Program-made: the position numbers and the translations under genes | Notes under the pieces: generated by a model | Seen by the model: the letters and a program-made list of their open reading frames with translations, nothing else | The model's database searches: none | Told to the model about the DNA's origin: nothing | Part shown: positions 6,470 through 10,759 of the stretch, piece after piece | How positions within the stretch are numbered: the first letter of the stretch is position 1 | Layout of the letters: each line of letters starts with the position of its first letter | Assembly (NCBI GenBank): GCA_036389375.1 | Contig: DASVQA010000091.1 | Span: 1-10,759, forward strand | Length of the DNA stretch: 10,759 nucleotides | Direction of reading: 5' to 3' | DNA from: QHXQ01 sp036389375 | Lineage (GTDB): Bacteria; Acidobacteriota; Blastocatellia; Pyrinomonadales; Pyrinomonadaceae

Positions 6470-7639
6470 ATGCGCATCGCAATCTTGGGGACACGCGGCG
6501 TGCCCGCGAGCTACGGCGGCTTCGAGACGTTCGCGGAACAACTTTCGACGCGACTGGCGGCGCGCGGGCATGATGTGACGGTCTATTGCCGTTCGCACTA
6601 CGTCAGCCCGCGCCAGCTTGAATATCGCGGCGTGCGGCTGAAAGTCCTGCCGACGCTCCGGCATAAGTATTTCGACACAGTCCTGCACACCTTCCTCTCG
6701 GCTTTACATGCGACCACCGGGCGCTACGATGCGGCGCTCATCTGCAACGCCGCCAACGCACCCTTCATCCCCATCCTGCGCACGGTCGGCACGCCCGTCG
6801 CCATCAACGTGGACGGCTTGGAGCACAAGCGCAAGAAGTGGAATTGGCTGGCACGGCACTACTATCTGCTCGCCGAACGGCTCGCCACCTGGTTGCCGAA
6901 CGAGACGGTAACGGATGCGCGCGTCATACAGGATTATTATCGCGCGCACTACAAACAGCAGACGACCATGATCGCTTACGGCGCGGAGGTCGAACGCCAG
7001 CCCGACCGCGCGGCCGTCAAACAGTGGGGCGTCGAGCCGAACCGCTACGTACTTTACGTCTCGCGCCTTGAGCCGGAGAACAACGCGCACCTTGTCATCG
7101 AGGCGTTCAGGAAAGTCCGCACTTCGCACAAACTGGTCATCGTCGGCGATGCGCCCTACGCCGAGGAATACATCAACCGCTTACGCACCGCCGCCCGCCG
7201 CGACCGCCGCATCATCTTTACCAGTTTCGTCTTTGGCGACGCCTACCGCGCCCTGCAACAGAACGCCTACTGCTACGTCCACGCGACGGAAGTCGGCGGC
7301 ACGCACCCGGCGCTCCTCGAAGCGATGGGCTACGGCAACTGTGTGCTGACGCTCGCCACGCCGGAAAACCTCGAAGCCGTCGGCGAAGCCGGCATCCCTT
7401 ACGCCAACGCCGACGAACTGGCCCTGCAACTGCAACGCGTGCTGCACGACGGCTCGCTCGTCAACGCCTACCGCCAGCGCGCGCAGCGCCGCGTGCGCGA
7501 GCACTATGATTGGGAGCACGTCGTTAACCGTTATGAAGAGTTGTTTGCGCGCCTCGCGGGGCAGCCGACGCTCGACATGGCGCTCACGTTTGAAGAATCG
7601 GTCGCACGCCCCGAAGCCGTCCAGGCCCGCAAGCCTTGA
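6470..7639 (+). CDS. Glycosyltransferase with N-terminal DUF1972 domain (rhamnosyltransferase-like)
   Basis: GT-B glycosyltransferase of the group with an N-terminal DUF1972 domain, whose studied relatives include rhamnosyltransferases; the actual sugar is not known. The ATG at 6470 (389 residues) is preferred over a TTG at 6398 in the same frame. It yields MRIAILGTRGVPASYGGFETF, the invariant start of the family, and the extra 24 residues would be encoded by array D and its loop. Domains: DUF1972 ~1–165, donor-binding half ~190–360 with YVLYVSRLEPENN (193–205). The segment ATEVGGTHPALLEAM (272–286) replaces the usual EX7E, as is normal in this group (E284 retained). The ~25-residue tail is family-atypical. 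No Shine-Dalgarno sequence is visible. A partner of the preceding gene in polysaccharide assembly. Confidence 0.92.
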   Translation: MRIAILGTRGVPASYGGFETFAEQLSTRLAARGHDVTVYCRSHYVSPRQLEYRGVRLKVLPTLRHKYFDTVLHTFLSALHATTGRYDAALICNAANAPFIPILRTVGTPVAINVDGLEHKRKKWNWLARHYYLLAERLATWLPNETVTDARVIQDYYRAHYKQQTTMIAYGAEVERQPDRAAVKQWGVEPNRYVLYVSRLEPENNAHLVIEAFRKVRTSHKLVIVGDAPYAEEYINRLRTAARRDRRIIFTSFVFGDAYRALQQNAYCYVHATEVGGTHPALLEAMGYGNCVLTLATPENLEAVGEAGIPYANADELALQLQRVLHDGSLVNAYRQRAQRRVREHYDWEHVVNRYEELFARLAGQPTLDMALTFEESVARPEAVQARKP

Positions 7640-7720
7640 GCGCCGGGCCCCTGCGGTGCGAAACACAAGCCACACGCCGCCCCCGGTCAGTACGGGCCGG
7701 CGCTTGCCAAGTTTTCGTTT
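7639..7720 (+). terminator. Possible terminator of the glycosyltransferase genes
   Basis: Bases 7639–7650 (AGCGCCGGGCCC) and 7694–7704 (GGGCCGGCGCT) form an 11-bp GC-rich stem with one bulged G, starting on the last base of the stop codon. The 43-nt loop can hold a small GCGG/CCGC helix. GTTTTCGTTTT (7711–7721) follows about six bases later. The loop is large for an intrinsic terminator, so this is tentative. The right arm touches the -35 element of the lipoprotein promoter. Confidence 0.35.
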
Positions 7721-7731
7721 TAATGCATAAT
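7704..7731 (+). promoter_or_regulatory. Predicted promoter for the lipoprotein gene
   Basis: TTGCCA (7704–7709) and CATAAT (7726–7731) are spaced by 16 bp in an unusually AT-rich patch of an otherwise GC-rich gap. A start near 7738 would give a leader of about 150 nt. That leader holds a small hairpin (GTCCGG 7842–7847 with CCGGAC 7854–7859) just ahead of the ribosome-binding site. No known riboswitch is recognised. Confidence 0.45.
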
Positions 7732-7886
7732 ACGCGTCCGGCGCACGCGTCGTTCATCCCACCTGCGGGGTGCCTGCCTCTCGACTATCGTTCGCGCAAG
7801 AAAGTTGCCGCCTCGTCGTTCTGCCAACGTTCTACTAACCTGTCCGGCCAAACCCGGACTAGCTTAAAGAGGAGATCATCCAAGCT

Positions 7887-8396
7887 ATGAACGCTACACG
7901 TCTGTTCACCAGACCATTCACGATCCTCGTCGTCTGCGCCGCTTGCGCGCTGCTGCTGAGCGCCTGCGCCGCACCGGAGAACGCCAACACGACGACCGGC
8001 ACGGCCAACACTACGACCGCGACGACCACCAGCAGCACCACGACCACTACGAGCACGCCCGCCAGCACCGCTGCGACCAACACCGCGCCCGTCGGCACTC
8101 CCGCCACGACCAACACCACCGCTTCGAGCGCGACGGCGAACACGAACGCCGCGCCCGCTGGCGATAAGATCGGCGTGGAGGAATGCGACGATTATCTGGC
8201 GAAGTACGAGTCGTGTCTGAACGACAAAGTGCCGGCGGCTGCCCGTGCGGCCATGAAGTCCTCGTTTGAACAGACGCGTGCGGCGTGGCGCAAAGCGGCC
8301 GCCACGCCACAAGGCCGGACGGGCCTGGCGCAAGCCTGCAAGACAGCGCACGAATCCGCCAAACAGACAATGGGCGCTTACGGCTGCACTTTCTGA
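7887..8396 (+). CDS. Thr-rich lipoprotein with a CX9C helical domain, function unknown
   Basis: Predicted exported lipoprotein of 169 residues. Basic residues, a hydrophobic core and the lipobox LSAC (24–27) predict lipidation at Cys27. Residues ~30–92 are a low-complexity Thr/Ala/Ser/Asn linker, likely extended and long enough to hold the C-terminal part away from the membrane. The folded part (~93–169) looks helical and has four cysteines. The first two form a CX9C pair (C99 and C109); the others are near residues 151 and 167. WRKAAATPQGRTGL lies between the pairs. Disulfides are plausible in the periplasm or outside. I have seen similar small lipoproteins only as hypothetical proteins. The ATG at 7887 has AGAGGAG 12 nt upstream. 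It is a single-gene unit closed by the hairpin at 8418. Confidence 0.85.
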   Translation: MNATRLFTRPFTILVVCAACALLLSACAAPENANTTTGTANTTTATTTSSTTTTTSTPASTAATNTAPVGTPATTNTTASSATANTNAAPAGDKIGVEECDDYLAKYESCLNDKVPAAARAAMKSSFEQTRAAWRKAAATPQGRTGLAQACKTAHESAKQTMGAYGCTF

Positions 8397-8417
8397 AGCG
8401 GCTTGGAGCAAAACGAT

Positions 8418-8461
8418 AAACAAGCGGGGCGGATTCAAACTCGAATCCGCCCCGCTTGTTT
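8418..8461. terminator. Strong bidirectional hairpin terminator
   Basis: Bases 8418–8436 and 8443–8461 form a perfect 19-bp stem around a 6-nt loop (AAACTC). The stem begins AAACAAGCGGGG and ends CCCCGCTTGTTT, so each strand offers a modest T-rich end. An outer GCGGCT/AGCCGC pair (8398–8403 with 8462–8467) could extend it. It sits between the convergent lipoprotein (stop 8396) and LolA-like (stop 8487) genes and probably ends both transcripts. Confidence 0.9.
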
Positions 8462-8486
8462 AGCCGCAAGCTTAGCCCCTGTGCTC

Positions 8487-9323
8487 TTATTTGAGGGCCT
8501 TGATATTAGCCGGTTTGGCGAACAGCGCGTCGGCGATGGGCCGGTTGAACTCGATGATGTCGTAGCTGATGCGGGAAGTCTGATCGCCGGCGCGGTAATG
8601 GTCAATGATGAAGGGGAGCGTGATGCCGTTGAACGTCAGGAAGCGCGCGTAACGATCCTCTTCCCGTACTTCCGTGCCCTCGCTGTTCGTGCGCTTGTAG
8701 AGGGCCTTGGCGGGCAGGTTATCTTTCGCGCCGATCTCAAAATCAACGGTGAAGCCGTCGGGGTAGGTCAGGCGCACGGTCTCGTTGCGGCGGGCCAGCC
8801 CGGCTTCGCGCCGGCCCACGTAAGTGAGCGTCGCGCCGTCTTTGCGCCACCAGCCGCGCAGTAGATTGTCGAGGCTGGTGCGAAGCGATACCTGAAAACT
8901 TTCCACGTCGGCGGGCAGCTTGTCCTTGATGCTGCGCTGCGCCGCGTCGAAACCCCAGCCCGACGCCCCGACGAACGTGTCGATGGAACGATTGCCGCCG
9001 CCGCGAAATTCAGTCCGTTCCTTGTCGGGAAAGACAAGATAATCGGTGAACGAAAGCGGCAGTTGCGATTGGCCTTTGGCGAAGGGCGTGATGATGCCGC
9101 GCCCGATGGTCGAACGCACGCCGAGATAAGCATCGCCGCCCATTGCCGCGACGGCGCGCGCGACGATCTGCTCCGCCCGGTTCTCTTTAGCGAGTTGCTC
9201 GTCAGTTTTATTGGCTAACTGCTGCTGCCCGGCCGCCAGTGTCGCCGGCAGGCACAGGCAGAGCGCGAGCGGCAGCACGTGTCGCAGAAGGGCCGCGCAC
9301 AGGTTGGAGGAGTTATTGCTCAT
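8487..9323 (-). CDS. Exported LolA-like protein of unknown function
   Basis: A 278-residue protein with a Sec-type signal peptide: basic/polar start, hydrophobic core ~11–28, probable cleavage after ATLAA (about residue 31). The mature part begins with a Gln/Lys-rich helix. Its sequence style (AVAAMGGDAYLGVRSTIGRG at ~57–76, then alternating strand segments such as DTFVGASGWGF and LTYPDGFTVDFEIG) recalls the LolA/LolB-like 'outer membrane lipoprotein-sorting' fold found often in Acidobacteriota. That assignment rests on general pattern, not on a signature motif. It would act in the periplasm, perhaps binding a lipid or hydrophobic ligand. The ATG at 9323 has no clear Shine-Dalgarno sequence. 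It lies 154 bp downstream of the clp gene on the same strand, with heptamer array E between, and faces the lipoprotein gene. Confidence 0.75.
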   Translation of the reverse strand: MSNNSSNLCAALLRHVLPLALCLCLPATLAAGQQQLANKTDEQLAKENRAEQIVARAVAAMGGDAYLGVRSTIGRGIITPFAKGQSQLPLSFTDYLVFPDKERTEFRGGGNRSIDTFVGASGWGFDAAQRSIKDKLPADVESFQVSLRTSLDNLLRGWWRKDGATLTYVGRREAGLARRNETVRLTYPDGFTVDFEIGAKDNLPAKALYKRTNSEGTEVREEDRYARFLTFNGITLPFIIDHYRAGDQTSRISYDIIEFNRPIADALFAKPANIKALK

Positions 9324-9398
9324 GACAGTTTGCTTGTTGGTTTGAGTCGCGCCGTATGTCGGGCGCGGGGGCGATTAAACAGGGAGACGCAATAAACA

Positions 9399-9475
9399 AT
9401 GACAAGTTATAAGTGACAAGTGACGAGCGAGAAGTTTGTTAACTTGTCACTCGTCACTCGTCGCTCATCACTGTC
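9399..9475 (-). repeat. Inverted heptamer array E (GTGACRA), clp–LolA-like junction
   Basis: Plus-strand left arm: ATGACAA (9399), GTTATAA (9406), GTGACAA (9413), GTGACGA (9420) and GCGAGAA (9427). Right arm: CTTGTCA (9443), CTCGTCA (9450), CTCGTCG (9457), CTCATCA (9464) and CTGTC. Read along the minus-strand genes, the GTGACGA-type arm begins right after the clp stop (9480–9478), so the layout matches the plus-strand arrays. The heptamer is the same as in array C, 5 kb away. The arms meet around a short AT-rich centre (about 9435–9442). On the minus strand TTGTCA and TTTATT with 17-bp spacing occur here, a weak promoter candidate for the LolA-like gene. Confidence 0.88.
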
Positions 9476-9477
9476 TT

Positions 9478-10759
<1,282 letters not shown>

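Noticed and set aside
2499..9475. CRISPR array or insertion-sequence ends as an explanation of the repeats
   Set aside because: Units are 7 bp in direct tandem without spacers, no cas gene or transposase is present, no target-site duplications are seen, and loops are unrelated.

Overview
The window is GC-rich bacterial DNA (very roughly 60% GC) with dense, mostly plus-strand genes. The core is the conserved SRP/ribosome-maturation operon ffh–rpsP–khpA–rimM–trmD–rplS. Around it lie envelope-polysaccharide genes, a Thr-rich lipoprotein, a secreted LolA-like protein and a Clp/Hsp100 ATPase. Gene order, base composition and the style of the secreted proteins suggest an Acidobacteriota-type organism, perhaps class Blastocatellia. 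That placement is an inference from general resemblance; no marker in the window fixes it.

Layout: (1) 1–807, the 3' part of a polyprenyl-phosphate sugar-phosphate transferase, cut by the left edge. (2) 906–5058, a promoter and the six-gene operon for signal recognition particle protein, S16, a KH-domain RNA-binding protein, RimM, TrmD and L19. (3) 5256–7639, two GT4-type glycosyltransferases. With the left-edge gene they form a polysaccharide locus into which the translation operon is embedded. (4) 7704–8461, a promoter, a lipoprotein and a perfect 19-bp hairpin terminator at a convergent junction. (5) 8487–10759 on the minus strand, an exported LolA-like protein preceded by the C-terminal part of a Clp ATPase that runs off the right edge. 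The Clp part carries an LGF tripeptide where ClpP-binding loops sit and has an unusual pore loop.

The most striking feature is not a gene. Five junctions (ffh/rpsP, rimM/trmD, trmD/rplS, the two glycosyltransferases, and clp/LolA-like) each carry a short array of degenerate 7-bp repeats, followed by an array of the reverse-complement heptamer. Each junction has its own heptamer type (GTAGYCR, TTAGAGR, GTGACRA, GGGYTRA), except that two share GTGACRA. In all five the first arm starts at or directly after the stop codon of the upstream gene, in the sense direction. In four cases the stop codon is part of a heptamer. Every heptamer type contains TAG, TGA or TAA in most copies, so a few units place stops in all three frames. 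The paired arms can fold into stems of 9 to about 28 positions over unrelated loops. This looks like a family of inverted heptamer arrays at gene 3' ends. They may serve as translational backstops, transcript-end structures or attenuators, or may be slippage-driven DNA; their function is unknown.
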